A DNA stretch of 64,000 bases from Trichostrongylus colubriformis (lineage: Eukaryota > Nematoda > Chromadorea > Rhabditida > Trichostrongylidae), in assembly GCA_963978905.1 (NCBI GenBank), contig OZ022257.1, positions 30,333,274 through 30,397,273 of the forward strand, written 5' to 3'. The translations under genes were made by a program, and so were the position numbers. Of this stretch, positions 24,276 through 35,263 are shown in pieces; within the stretch, counting starts at the first letter, position 1, and every line of letters begins with the position of its first letter. The notes under the pieces are model-generated. The model was given only the letters and a program-made list of their open reading frames with translations, did no database searches and was not told where the DNA came from.

Positions 24276-26054
24276 TATATCTCGATATGTCATTATAAAC
24301 AAGCATAAACAACAAAATTATTCCAGAGATTAGGGCCTGATTTTTGGTATAGGAGGTGAATTCATAAGAAAAACTTCTGGAATGCCACAAAAATTTCCTC
24401 AGCCAATACATATGTGTTACCTTAGGGGTGAGGAGAGGCGCCTACAGGAGTTATTTGCCTTACCTGGCAATTTTTTAGGTTTTTTTAGGGGAGGAATGTG
24501 GGTTTTTTGTCCAAGCCAATGGCGAGAGGAGCTCTCGATAGCTAAACCATTCCGACCACCCCCCCCCCCCCCATGAATGAGTTATTTCGTCCAGTCTTGA
24601 GCTGAATCCACCTGTCTCCCTTGGTTCAAAAGGGTCCTATGTTCCCTTCATCGCTGAGCCCTCTCCTTTATTCTACGTCCACATCACCTAAAAAATATTC
24701 GGTGTTGATCTGGCAACGTCTGCGCGTTGACGTGAGAGCCAACTGATGTTCAGGTCCTCTCGGACAAGTTCGTCATCGAAGGGGCGTCCGCGTTGTTTAA
24801 GATTTGTTAGGGCATGTGTATATGCATGTGCTGCCCACCTTCCCCCGTCTTTGCCTCGACCGTCCCGAGATTTATTTTATTTGTATCAAGTGTAACAAAC
24901 TTTTCGTTACGTTTTTTATGAATTTTTTGCTCTCTCTTTTGCACTAGGAATTAAGCCCAGATGTTCCTCAGCTGTAATTTTGCGTTCCTCTTCAATTATA
25001 CCTGTTTAAAACTCGAATATTAGTTTAATAAAGATCAATATGAAGAAAGGTTATTGTTGACTGCTATGGTCCCCTCATCAGCGGTGGAGTCCGGGCAGTC
25101 CTTGTAAAGGAAGAGCAGCCATAGCCCTTCTCCAGAATTTGCCACCTTCATCACAGGCGCAAAAATTTGAAACCAGTCTAAATGAAATGTTTGGTTATAC
25201 TGCATATGAGCCCCCTTCCGCCTCATCGAGAGAAGTTGGGGAATTCATAGAAGCTTCTAGAAGATTTCGAGATGAATGTAGCGAAAATTATCTTACAACT
25301 TTCAGTTTACATTTGCTCTGTGATGTATAGATATTACGATAGAAGTTACGTATGCCCGTCAAAGTGACTATCATTGCTCTGCGTCTTTCTCTCATCTACT
25401 CTATTGTCTTTGCGATGCAAAGATCGATATTCAATTCGGGTCTCTTCCTTCGCAGTACGAGCTTTTTGCGCTGGAAGATTGTCTCATAGGCCTTGTCATG
25501 CCCGTTATAGACGAGTTCTGGGGTTTTTCAGGATGGCGACCCACCTCTTTACGTGATGATTGAAGTACCAAACTGTCTGATACTGTCATATAGCAACTCG
25601 CGACCAGTGCCTTGTTGACTTGCGTGATTTCTCGCAGCTCTTTTTCCAGAGATTCGTGATGGCTTACCTGTCGGTTGTCAGTTGTCTGGAAGGGAAGGGC
25701 TGCAATATTTTCGAAGGCGTCACTTAACAGCAAAAATCGGGAAAAGAGTCCCCTATTTGGAAACCGTTACTTGTCGTGAAAGGGTCGATATGAACGCATT
25801 TCTTTTTGATCACCGAGTTTCTGTATTGTAACTGCTGAGGCTTGTGTTGTGCCTAAGCCCACAGAAAAGCCATGTTTTTGTTTGGTCTTATAGTCGGAAC
25901 AAAAAAGCGGCCATCCTGCACAATTGAGGTTTTTCGCATGGGGTGAGTGAACGGTGCCGGACCCACGAGACAATATTTCGGGTGTGCATAGGGACACACC
26001 ATTTAGGTCAGGTTGCGTGATGTGGAACGCACGGTTAGTTTATAACAGATCCAA
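24276..26054. other. No gene seen
   Basis: Contains a 14-base C run (24559-24572). Frames are short and unremarkable. Confidence 0.5.
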
Positions 26055-26230
26055 TAAGTCCGCGTTCATATCTTGCGGTGCCGGCGACAGGGCGTAGCTG
26101 CGTGTTTCCTCACCGCCTGTGCCATCATGTCTCGTTGCCTGCGTCGTCTTTGCACCTTCCCCGTGCCACCGTGCCCCGCTGCCTGTGAATGCAAGCATGC
26201 CGTACCGGCGCAAAGTATGAACACGGCCTA
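26055..26230. mobile_element. Diverged relative of the 38041 palindromic MITE
   Basis: AGTCCGCGTTCATATCTTGC at the left and GCGCAAAGTATGAACACGGC at the right match the ends of the perfect palindrome. The interior shares TCTCGTTGCCTGCGTCGTCT and CACCTTCCCCGTGCCAC. The arms no longer pair well. A right-end scrap (GCGCAAAGTATAACCGCGGC) also occurs at 4771-4790. Confidence 0.75.
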
Positions 26231-27437
26231 GGCCCCTTTCCCGCGCAATGACATAGTTCGCGCAGGGTCCTGAACTACACCCCATCATTATCAAAATGTT
26301 AGAAGTTGCACTTCATCAATAGCATCTTTGAATCTAAAATATGCGCAGTAGGCAACAGGAGCCTACCCACAATATTCGCATCGCTCTGCAGCTGTTCCTC
26401 TATTTCTAACGTTTAATTAATCTCAAATAGCTTCCTCGATACTTTCGCCTAGCACTAGAAAAGACTTGATCTTCGTCGCCTACAACTCAATATCGCTCGA
26501 ATTCGCTATATTTTTATTTTTTATTTCCCTCAGTCAAAATTAGCAATCAGTGAAGCAGTTAAATGTTCAGAATCTCGAATCCTTGTGTGATGGGTTGTGA
26601 TGACTCAAAGATTCCAATGGTAGACGGCATTCACCCAGAGCCCCACAAGGTAATTTCGCTACTACGGTTAGTGTCGGGTGAACAAGTGACCTATTTTTGT
26701 TCCACCCCCTATGCTTGATACACTATGTTCTTACTTTGGGGGGGGGGGCAATTATACATGCAAAAAACGATACCCGCATCCATCTCTTTTCATCGACCTT
26801 TGTTTCATAGACCGTTTTTCGCTATACCACTCTCTTCTGCTCGACTTCCGCTGTGGGTATAGGGGAGAGTGGAGAGGCTTGTATCCTACAGGACGCACGA
26901 ATTGGGCCACCACTCGTGATATATGCTTTGTTGATTCGGTTATGAACTGGCCACACGCTAAGGAACGCTTCTACCACTGTAGGATATGCTTAGTATACCT
27001 TTGCTCGCATCAATCCTAGACGAACTTTTTCCAATGCTGGCATCACTACCCATTACGCCTCAAGGACCTTTTCAATTCCCTTCAGCACACCATGTGCCTT
27101 AGCTGGAACCCCTTACATAAAATCGTTCGTAGCAATCTACAGAAAGAAATTTTTAAGTGAGGAGCCCACCAGCTTTGTCTGCTCACTTTCTGATATTTTG
27201 TGCGCTAGCAATCAAACTCCTTTGAACTCCATATCCCTACCTACTTCTTAAATAGTAATGTCGAGAAACGAGCGTTTCAACAGAACGGTTTTTTGTGTTG
27301 TGCTCTTTCTGCAGTTTCTGTCATTCGGGAACGGCGAATGTTTCATTTCGCAAGTAGACAGCGTACACATTGAAATTCATCTCGACCCATCGTGCTTCTT
27401 TTGCACCGAGGAAAAATCTTGAAACGACAATGTACTA

Positions 27438-28331
27438 TTAGGTTGTAAGGAAAGTTTTGGCCGGTTTTTGAAATTTCAACTTCGAGAGATCATAACTCGG
27501 CTCAGAGTGCACTCACATAGTGAGCACCATTAGATTCGCCACACTCTTGGCAACACTATGCATACTTACACATCTCAATTTGATAAAGGGCTGATAATTT
27601 ATATTGCGCGAAATGAAAAAAAGTCGACTTCAAATCGCCACTCTTTCTGAACACACTGCTACTTAAGGAGCTGGCCAGATGTTTTGGGAAGTGGGGCATA
27701 GTTAGCGCTAGATCTGATGAACATGATAGACGAGTAAGGGCCTCACCCTGCAACTGCTTCAATTAGTGGAAGAGGATTTGTGAAAAATGCGCTTGCGCAT
27801 GACTGCCGTGAGAGGTCCCGCGGCACCCATTTTTTTGGATTTTTCCAAATCAAGGCCACTTGAGGTGGTCAACTAGGGTTGCTTGTTGAGGGCCAATACT
27901 TGTGGATATCCCCTGCAAATATGGACGCTCATCGCCTTCTGCCGTTTTAGTTAAAGCGATTTGATCAATTGAAAATTAGAGCAGCTCGTCCTCATTTCTG
28001 CACTTCTGAAACCGGAGACAATGTGTTCCATCAAGTGATACACCCCCTCCTCTTGCAGTATTCACATTTGTGGTCACCTTCGCTGGGACTCGGCTAAACA
28101 AGAACTCTTGAAGTGAAGTCATCTTAAAAGTGCCATTTTCGCAGCACTTTAAAACTTCCCTAATAAATTGAAAACCTTGTGGCATTCCAAATAAAACATA
28201 TATTCTGAAAGAGCAACTTTTTGTCTATCTAACGAGCACAATATGTCAGCTGATTCATATTGACGCGCTCTGATACTTAAATTTATCTTGTGAACGCGAA
28301 AAAGCGGCCAGAACTTTCCTTACAACCTAAT
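27438..28331. mobile_element. Mariner-type TIR element, ~894 bp
   Basis: TTAGGTTGTAAGGAAAGTTT at the left is mirrored at the right (AACTTTCCTTACAACCTAA), followed inward on each side by GGCCG/CGGCC. The interior shows only short broken frames. A minus-strand stretch (27556-27762) with SSDLAL...HFPKHLAS vaguely recalls the PYSPDLAPxDYxLF part of mariner transposases, so it may be a decayed full element. Confidence 0.8.
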
Positions 28332-30030
28332 TCAAAATCTTGCCTGGGCGTTAAGAAACCGAAACACTAACTTGTGATTGTCGATGCGATTAAGTACAAT
28401 TGCATTTCTGATTTCGAAAGGCAAAATTTATGCATTGGCTGCGCCCTCGTCGCCAGTGCAGGTGCTTCTATGCTCTTCATAATCGCTCCAATGCATTTAC
28501 CATAATAATTTGATGATATTCCAGTCCTTTACTTTGATTTAGATGAATAGTCATTTTTCATCACCTTTCTGTTTCACTTGGAGCCTCTGGACGACCATTT
28601 TAAGCTGTTTTATGGCAGGCAGTACAGTGTGGGGTTGAACATACTAAAGATACGGAGAATAGTACATCGTTAACGGGGGATTAGCGAGGCTTCCAAGGCG
28701 TGCCACCCGGCACGCCCCTTTCCCCCCCCCCCCCCCCCCGCCTCCCTTATGGACCGGAGCTTGGAAAAAAACTCCTTCAACGCTCTACGACTATTGAAGG
28801 CGCATTTTGAGCTTCTTCCCACTTATGGTACAAGGGGAACGTTTCCTCAAAAGCTGAGGTTGCGCCAAGGTGCCAGCAAAAGCTCCACATTCTTAGAAGC
28901 TGCGAAAAAAGGAATTTTGATCACGAACCGGGAGCATTCATGGAGGATTTTTATTCCATCTGATTCACCTGTCTGATATATCCATAGAGTCTTTATGCCC
29001 TGACGAAAAAATGCTGTCTCTGATATCTGACTACAAGCTGTACTAGCCCGTTAGGTCATTTTGCTGGCAGCAGCGTTAGTTTATTCGACACTTGAGGGAT
29101 GGACGCCGATGCTATCTCTGGCGACTTTCTCCTCTGATTCTCGCCTTCTTCATTTACACCTCTTTTAACGTTACCGTTCCAACCCACTCTTTCTGATAGT
29201 TAATGTCGGCACTGTTTGTCCAAAGTAACTCCACCATTCCTTTTCACACCAATAGATGGGAGTGTTGGAGAACATTCCGATTTGTATAGAAACTCAGAGT
29301 GTTTTCCAAAATTTACCCCCGCCACATCATCAAAAACTTGTACCCACAAGTAATTTGAACCATAGAACTCGAGTATCGCAAAGCGCTTTGTGCCAGCATC
29401 ACAGGCGCGGCACCAAAACGGGTGGATTACCGGAATCGCTCAAAACTCGCTCATTAAGTCAGCTGACCTTATAAGTAATAACACCACACTTTCTCGACGT
29501 GGAACCGGCTGGCGTAACGCGCCAGAGAGCTTTCAAGATCCACCCCATCTGGCGTCACGGATCGAATTACCCCTGCCTACAACTTTACAGCGAAATCAGT
29601 AGAATACCCAAAGATCACCTTTTTCACCCCATCAAGTCCCCCTTGACCCCTCGCGTCTTTACAGAGTTCGCTTTTCAGTAAGACCGAGAGCGCTTTGAAA
29701 TCTTAGGAAGTTCTGGTATTATTGCAATTCGTAGAGTGAGAGAAGGGAAATGTGATCAATCAAATAAAACAAAAGTTGGAATCTCACACACCGTGTGGAC
29801 CGGAAACGATCTCATGTGCATCGGAATGTCAGTGAAAAAAAGGACAAGACGTGCAGCGCTGGTCACTTTGTAACACGATAGACCTTCATTCAGTAGCGAA
29901 AAGAATGCGTTATAAAGTGGGTACACTAAGATGGGAAGGTGGTTATCGGTACGACCCGTTAATCGGTCAAATAACAAGACACTTCCTATTTTCGCAAACA
30001 AATCCGGTACCAGTCACCTAGTAGGTGGGG
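28332..30030. other. No gene seen
   Basis: Contains an 18-base C run (28722-28739). Overlapping frames at 28749-29681 lack motifs. Confidence 0.5.
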
Positions 30031-30403
30031 CTACGTGAATGGTCCATGGAAATTTTAGCCCTTCTATTGTCTGTGTTACCTAAATATTTATCCTTATTAG
30101 CTTACTGAGGGCCACATGCAGAAATACGCTAAAATACGAGACTCCAACTGAGAAAGAACTTCTCAAAGTGACAGTCACGTGGTCACGGACACAAAAATCA
30201 GAAGCAAATCAACTTCTCGCATCAAAATTTGAGTTTTACACTGCCCGTCAACGGCTGTTCAAATGTTACTCCACGTATTCAACATCTGATATGAAACAAA
30301 AGAAATTTTCGGTTCTTATCGTGTTTCTGCTATGTACTGTATCTAGTTAAATGGTTTCAAGAGAATTGGAATCATGGATTTTCCCTGGACGATTCCTTCA
30401 ACA
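30031..30403. mobile_element. MITE family A copy (degraded)
   Basis: Left end GAATGGTCCATGGAAATTTT and right end CCTGGACGATTCCTTCAAC are diverged family A ends. Internal landmarks such as GTTACCTAAATATTTAT and TACGCTAAAATACGA are recognisable. It shares a GGTCACGGACACAAAAATCAG-type interior with the copy at 39590, so these two form a subfamily. Confidence 0.65.
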
Positions 30404-31689
30404 GTAAGTAATGAGCCCAGTGTTTCATACCCGAAATGAGAGATATCGTTGGAAACATAAGTTGGACGAAATGACTCACGCACAGGATCGAAATGAACTT
30501 CTAGGGTTCAGTGTCTAATTGTTCACTGCTTCCACAGATGGAACCCGTTGCGATGCCGCCCTAGATGAGATGCCATCCTATGATTATTGATCGCGAGCTG
30601 TTAGTGATGTTTTTTGAGACCAGGGCTTGGGAATGAGAAGTGTGGGGTGGGGAAACAGTTTCGCGCGTTTAGGAGGGTAATATGTGGAATCTCAGCACCA
30701 CTATACGGAACTTGCCGCTTTCCGGAAGTTAATGTAGACGGTTGTGCTGGATGGACCGCTAATAATCGCGTTTTCGACATCTTTTTTGTTAAAGTAGACC
30801 AATCATGCATATACCTACCGCTGGACTCTTAAACCGCAGCTGGCGTGGTAAAGCGTTATGCCCAGCTCGGGAGCGATAGGGCAGTGCCAAATGATCTTTT
30901 CTGGACAAGATCGCTTTGGCCTGCGCGGTGAAGTTTCCATCCTTACGGCATCATTCAAGCAATGAGAGCAGTTATGTTTCTACTGCCAAGTGCCATGATC
31001 ATTGGATGTGTTCCAGCTGACCGCCATTTCCACTTCTGCTTCTTCTCTGGACGCTTCTCTCTTTCCCTTCGTCTGTTACAGCTACGCACATTGTTTATGT
31101 TGTTTATGCTTGTCGAGCATCATGTCTGCTGTTACTCGTTTATTATTTTTCATCAAATAGCGCTCACACTTGTCTTTTTTAAGAGCTGTGTATGCCTGCT
31201 GTGCTCGTATCGATCACTACGTTGAAGTACTACTGAAACTGTTCGTTACTATATGTATATGATGAATGGTGTGAACTCTAAGAACTGTGATGGCTAGTCT
31301 TCCAAGGGCTAGACTTCTGTAAGATCTTCCACGTTGTATTTCCACTATTCCTAGTACCGCTTTTTCATTCTCGGTTTGCAAGGTGTTGCTAGTGCGACTA
31401 TATTTCAATATCCTTCCTCAGTTATACAGTCCCTACCAATTATCGTGCTTGCGTCACAGCATAGGGCCGTCTAGCTTGCTGAAGAGAACGTTAAATCGAT
31501 CAATTTGTGCCCGTAGAATGCAATTAAGCTGACTTGTATTTGTTAAGTATCGAAGTGAAGCGGGGAGTTTGTGAAAATGCCGGCTTAATAAGTTGATAAG
31601 CTCAGGCGTTCCTTCCCTCTTCAACTTTAACTTTCTCATGGTATTTAAAGGCATATTTTATGGTACATATTTGTGGCATTCTACGGAGG
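30404..31689. other. No gene seen
   Basis: Frames up to 87 codons, one hydrophobic (30962-31225). No supporting splice sites or homology. Confidence 0.5.
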
Positions 31690-31930
31690 TAGCATGATGA
31701 CGGGTGGCGCACAACCCTTTGTCATGGTGCGGAGATCAAATCCCGCATCCATGCCCACCCAGGCCAGCCAAGCCTTTTATCCTTCCGGGCCGATGAATTG
31801 GTACCAGACTAGTCTGGGAGGATGAAAGCACTGACCTGTACATCGGTTGGCCACCGCAAGTCATTGTATAGACCACATCACATTCACCAGCCACCATGAT
31901 TCTGAATGGAACTAGAATGTGCGGCGTATC
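31690..31930 (+). repeat. Probable tRNA-derived SINE
   Basis: GGTGGCGCA (31703) and GATCAAATCCC (31734) resemble RNA polymerase III A and B boxes. They are followed by a body with GGTACCAGACTAGTCTGGGA and TGGCCACCGCAAGTCATTGT. The A-B spacing is shorter than in a tRNA. The body seems familiar as a common strongylid repeat, but that is from memory. It is not an intact tRNA gene. Confidence 0.45.
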
Positions 31931-33167
31931 CCAGAAAGGGGTTGATGAACGCCAAAAAATTTGTCCTTCAAACTTTAGTTTTTTTGTTTGTACACTCTAG
32001 TTCTCTTCTTAAGCAAATGTTTCGGTTGACATAAAAAATGAGGCAGAAATTCCATGTAGTGAGTGCAGCGATGACGTGAGATACGGGTGATATATTGAAT
32101 TTGCATGTTCAAAATTGAACGGGAACAAATTTATAGGCTCTTTTCTACGCTGTATTCTTCCATACATGATGGAGGATCTATTTATGGCATTTTTTGAGGC
32201 TCTCTTGAGACTTTCTATTGACATGTTCTTCACAGTATTATTTCATTATGTAGGGCGCTAACGTAGTGGGACCTTGTAGAGGTACTCGTGGAATATGCCT
32301 TTGAGTGAAATTCGATACTGCATAAAAAGACATCAAAGGCTCCATTACGGGAGTATAGCCTACCTAATATCGCTTCGAAAACCCTCCATGCTGATGTTCC
32401 CTCAAAAAAATTTTTTAGTGCCCCAAGGAGTAGTAAGTAATCCTACCCTTTACTGCTCCATCGAAAACAAGTTAAGCAGGCGGATCAATCCGGTATTTTC
32501 AATTTATGTTTAACGAAATATTATGAATGACGCCTCGTTGCAGTCGGTGGTATCGATGAATCACCAAGTTTGACTTCCCCCCCCCCTCCTTCCAGCCGGT
32601 ATGGAATCCCTCTACCCCTCTACTGACGGTTCCCGCAGCAGGCTTGGCAATGGTTTCTTCTGGCTGTCCTTATTATTATTATTATCGCTCTGGGGATCTT
32701 TCATTGTTACATGCTCCGTATCCTAGGCCAACTGGTTGATTATGGGTTGGACACCAGAAGACTGCCCGCTCGCATAGTCTCTTGTGTGATGGAACAGGAT
32801 TCCACTATTGTACTTTTGGACCAGTCTTAGGGAGAAACGTCCTGTTCCTCATTATCCGACTGAGATTGTGTTGGTGAAGGTATTACGACTCTACTTTTTT
32901 TTTTGCTGCTCTCTCCTTCTACTTTAATTGAAGCGCACATACCTCGTATCACTCTTCTCTTTTATCTGCTCAATAAAGTCAGACTCGTTTATCAATGAAA
33001 AACATTTTAATAGATGCTTTTGAGTGAAAATATCTGGTTAATTTCATTAGTTCTTTCGGTCTTCAATCCTCACCCAAGATTTCATTCCTCTCTGGCTATT
33101 ACGATTCTAAATGGAAATGGAATTTATTAGCACACCTCAATACATAGATCATACATAGATCAACTCC

Positions 33168-33690
33168 AGTAGCTTAAAGGCAGCATTAGGGGAAAGTCGG
33201 ACGAAAAGTAAAAGAAATAGTGAATGTGAAAGTCGAGATGCCTAGTAACAGAACAATGAAGAAATAACGGATGGAATTGGCCAAAACCCGAGAATAGGAC
33301 CCATTTTCCACTGTATTCTCGGTGCGGACGACCTGTCCGTTTTAAGAGGGGAGTAGTCTGATCTAGTTTTGCATTGGCATGTTGCCAAGTAAACACAACG
33401 GAAGTTTGGAAATACGACAGCATCTATTTTTTAGAGTGAGCTTCAAGCTAAAAGTGCGAAAGTGCGCCGCAAAACCTTCGATTCTGCCGCGTCTCCTTGG
33501 GCGCTCCCACCCCAGTCAATCGGGAATTACGTCATCGGGTGGCGGGATCGACAAATCAAAGAGGCGGGACAGATAAGCGATTGCGGCTTTTTGCGGCGTT
33601 TCTACAGCTCGGAGGGGCGCTTTTTCACCGGGATTTCGCCACAGGTAGCCTTCATAGGCCCAAGACTACCATGTGAGTGACTTCCTGTAG
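33168..33690. repeat. Family E dispersed repeat
   Basis: Shares AGTAACAGAACAATGAAGAA, GGCCAAAACCCGAGAATAGG and a downstream CGCTCCCACC.. GGCGGGA stretch with 52443-52750, and its first part with 63225-63480 and 40620-40740. It abuts the family C MITE at 33720. There is no coding similarity. Confidence 0.6.
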
Positions 33691-33719
33691 GGATTCCCCC
33701 ATTACCACATTACACCTAA

Positions 33720-34414
33720 TGCTGTCTTTAAACGCGTTTTCCGCGATTATCTTGAATGGGTATAAGAGCTGAATCATGAAAATGGAGGTGCTAAAGAATA
33801 CATCGAAAAAGGAAAATCCGAAAGAAGCCCCCGAAAACGGCAAAAATGAGGCTTCCTGACATTTGGCCTTCTACGAGATCACCGCAAGAAAAAGAGCCTC
33901 CAAATCAGTTCCCTTTGGATGGTATCATTAGGAACCTCCGAGGCTCTAGGCGCGCATTATATTTCCCTATAATGGTCTCCGCTGCTCTGGCAATAATAGT
34001 GCTGTTTCCTTTTTATATATGGAGTAGTGGGCACTGTACAGCTGTGAATTGCCCCAACAATCTCCGCAATCACGTAGCTATCATACAACCTTCGACAATT
34101 TGTCCGTTCTTAGATGGCTTCACTCAGAGTGTAATCAATCAGATTACCTATTACCTATTCCCTAAGTGGACATATGATTAACTACTGGATCTTCTTTATC
34201 TTATCTTATCGCAGAATCACAGTTCCACGTAAACGCCACGTAGAAGCTTCGTTCAATGCCGGGTGGGGTCGCAGTTGCTTCCCGCGGGCCCAACGCTACC
34301 AGGAAGCTTCGTGGCGCCGCTCAAAGGGTAGAGCTTCGACGTTTACCCGGGAGAATACATATTGCCTACGGCAAGGTAAATATGTAGCTGGTACGATTAT
34401 CGCGGAAAGTGCCT
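33720..34414. mobile_element. MITE family C copy with an internal foreign segment
   Basis: It starts TTTAAACGCGTTTTCCGCGA and ends TTATCGCGGAAAGTGCCTTG. Both flanking parts align with the intact copy at 54324-54830 (shared GAAAATCCGAAAGAAGCCCC, TTGGATGGTATCAT, CTTTATCTTATCTTATCGC, TTCGTGGCGCCGCT). Between GGAACCTCCGAG (33949) and CTTCTTTATC (34191) the usual ~70 bases are replaced by about 240 bases related to 34989-35191. Confidence 0.85.
33949..34143 (+). repeat. Segment duplicated at 34989-35191
   Basis: GCTCTAGGCGCGCATTATAT through GTGTAATCAATCAG is shared with 34989-35191 at roughly 90% identity, with one 3-base indel that keeps the frame open. In one frame both copies encode a short hydrophobic stretch (VLFPFYIWSS / VLLPFYIWST) followed by a Cys-Pro-Asn-Asn segment. 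Several differences between copies change the amino acid, so selection for protein is not evident. Confidence 0.8.
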
Positions 34415-34988
34415 TGGTACTGTGGTAAGAGAAATGGTAATTGGTACTGTGGATGGGCTACGGAAAGAATTGCACTCTCTGTTCTGCATCTGCCCTCAGC
34501 TGATAGTGCGTTGAGGGACCAAAGTCCCTCAACGGTACCTGAGCCACATACAACCAAGGTCACAAGAAAGGAAGAGAAATGAATCACTGACATCCATGGA
34601 ACAGGGTGGGACCAGTGCAAAGAAATAAGCATTCGCTATGTATGAAATCGAGTTCAAGATGTTTGCAAGCACAAGAATGCATCATTCTCAGCTGACTTTT
34701 GCTTGAACGGGTGAGCACCTTTTTCCATTACACTCACATGTTTTGAAACAGAGCATAAGCAATAATTTATTAGGTCGTTGTTTAGGAAGGTAGAGATGTC
34801 AAGTAGTGCAGTAGCCGGTACTTTAACGTCTGCTGTTTCCATGCAAAATTTTGTGGCGCACAACGTATATCGATTAGCACCACTCAGATCTGTGATACGT
34901 GACACTGGTGCCAACAAGTGGCGCTCCCATTTGAAGGAGGAACCACGTGGGTGTCTGTGAGAGTCACGCCGTGGGATCTTCCTAGAGG

Positions 34989-35191
34989 GCTCTAGGCGCG
35001 CATTATATTCCCCTATAATGGTCTCCGCTGCTCTGAAAATAGCAGTGCTGCTTCCTTTCTATATATGGAGCACTGGGCACTGTACAGCTGTGAGTTGCCC
35101 CAACAATCTCCGTAATCACGTAGCTATCACAGTGCAACCTTCGACAATTTGTCCGTTCTTAGATGGCTTCACTCAGAGTGTAATCAATCAG
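34989..35191 (+). repeat. Stand-alone copy of the duplicated segment
   Basis: This copy is the related unit outside any recognisable MITE. The reading frame continues past the shared part to 35263. It could be the source of the segment inside the family C MITE at 33720. No splice structure or homology supports a gene. Confidence 0.75.
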
Positions 35192-35263
35192 AGAAACTCG
35201 GTCGCTCATTTCTGTCGGGAGATGATTGCGCTGATAGCACCTTTTCTTACACGAATGCGATGA

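Noticed and set aside
23982..24302. 106-codon minus-strand frame containing GVPKKVILSRP
   Set aside because: It reads through the terminal repeat of the Tc1/mariner-type element; the peptide is a repeat artefact.
28722..28739. C18 tract and other G/C runs (23898, 24559, 26738, 46998)
   Set aside because: Simple homopolymers common in such genomes; lengths may be sequencing-dependent.
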